From assembly GCA_003024175.1 (NCBI GenBank), contig MDYQ01000451.1, positions 1 to 27,341 of the forward strand: a stretch of 27,341 nt of DNA, in the 5' to 3' direction. The position numbers and the translations under genes were made by a program. The notes under the pieces are model-generated. The model was given only the letters and a program-made list of their open reading frames with translations. It ran no database searches and had not been told where the DNA came from. Of this stretch, positions 26,921-27,341 are shown in pieces (position 1 is the stretch's first letter; every line of letters begins with the position of its first letter). The stretch is from Planoprotostelium fungivorum. Taxonomy: Eukaryota > Evosea > Variosea > Cavosteliida > Cavosteliaceae.

Positions 26921-27341
26921 TTATGATGAAATGGGCGTCGTGCTTCAGGTCTTTGGACACAAATGTGAATACGTCCTTTCCAATCTTGTCTCCTTTCTTG
27001 TAGAACAGTATGACTCCAAAGACTGTCCTCTGTGATCGCTTGAAGAAGTCGTTCCCCATCTCGTTCTGACCTGAGAGGTGTCATGCATCACGTCACGTTG
27101 TACACCACATCTCATCGCACACCTTTCATCAGAGAGATGTTCTTTGAAGTCAGACAAAAGTACGATCTCTCCGTCGCTTAGATCTTGTATGTGCAGATAT
27201 TGATTAATATCATCTCGCAGATGATCGATCATCACCCTCTCGTTCATGTGCCTCTGACGATCCGTCTTGTGTTGACAATGCTCCTCGTACGTCTGAACAC
27301 AATCCTTCAAGCGCTTTGTCTCAGCAGCTGAAAGTCTGTTC
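26921..27341 (-). CDS. Gene fragment flanking the element, runs off the window
   Basis: Minus strand, open from the window edge: AAETKRLKDCVQTYEEHCQH, then HMNERVMIDHLRDDINQYLH...GEIVLLSDFKEHLSDE, an intron of about 50 nt (27070-27125, ending CTCTCAG), then NEMGNDFFKRSQRTVFGVIL, FYKKGDKIGKDVFTFVSKDL and KHDAHFII, where the transposon end begins. The frame stays open through the inverted repeat by chance. 'DFKEHL...VFGVILFYKK...SKDLKHDAHF' gives the feel of a conserved domain seen in repeat-associated protist and fungal proteins, but I cannot name it. It is probably interrupted by the insertion or by the scaffold. Confidence 0.5.

Noticed and set aside
15552-26930. Target-site duplication for the large element
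   Set aside because: I compared the bases next to each end in several registers (ACTTTGGG against TTATGATG and neighbours) and found no match.
26658-27059. Single 133-residue protein reading through the right inverted repeat
   Set aside because: Only the part outside the repeat looks coding; the continuation into the element is open by chance.

Overview
The window reads as eukaryotic nuclear DNA from an intron-dense, probably unicellular organism. Coding exons are split by mostly 36-60 nt GT-AG introns. A chromodomain-bearing Ty3/gypsy element, a VID27-type exon pair, an RNF213-type P-loop fragment and a long myosin-like coiled coil all point to a eukaryote. An amoebozoan protist would fit, but that is inference only. 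The sequence is scaffolded. Six single 'n' characters (10190, 14059, 18107, 22199, 23063, 23707) mark joins, and at four of them the sequence on the left is repeated on the right at exactly equal length.

Layout. 1-4.4 kb: mostly unassigned, with a minus-strand VID27-like gene piece near 2 kb and a nested minisatellite at 3.38-3.9 kb. 4.5-6.9 kb: a myosin II-type coiled-coil rod in several reading frames, probably a pseudogene. 6.9-7.15 kb: a CATC-rich simple repeat. 7.2-7.7 kb: an RNF213-like fragment with an internal deletion. 7.7-11.95 kb: unrecognised plus-strand exons and a set of dispersed or inverted repeat copies around a gap. 12.0-15.56 kb: the 3' two thirds of a Ty3/gypsy chromovirus on the minus strand (RT, RNase H, integrase, chromodomain).

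15.56-26.92 kb is the main find: a large DNA transposon with terminal inverted repeats (34 of the first 37 bases match), about 10.0 kb once the three scaffold duplications inside it are removed. By hand-splicing I could assemble three gene models that each close to a whole number of codons. Plus strand: a 16-exon, about 917-residue transposase with a C2H2 zinc finger, an acidic linker and a DDE core with a D(2)H motif. Minus strand, divergent, with 148 bp between the two start codons: an 18-exon, about 896-residue accessory protein with a long Glu/Lys-rich centre. Minus strand, next downstream: a small Lys/Ala/Pro-rich, histone H1-like basic protein. A 10-bp motif family (GCGATTTAGC / GCGATATAGC) clusters near both ends. 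Its palindromic doubled form also makes up the branch-point/acceptor end of five introns inside the element's genes.

At the far right, a minus-strand gene fragment that also ends at the inverted repeat runs off the window. The two flanks of the element do not share a target-site duplication, so the element as assembled may join more than one genomic copy. I saw no tRNA, rRNA or CRISPR array.
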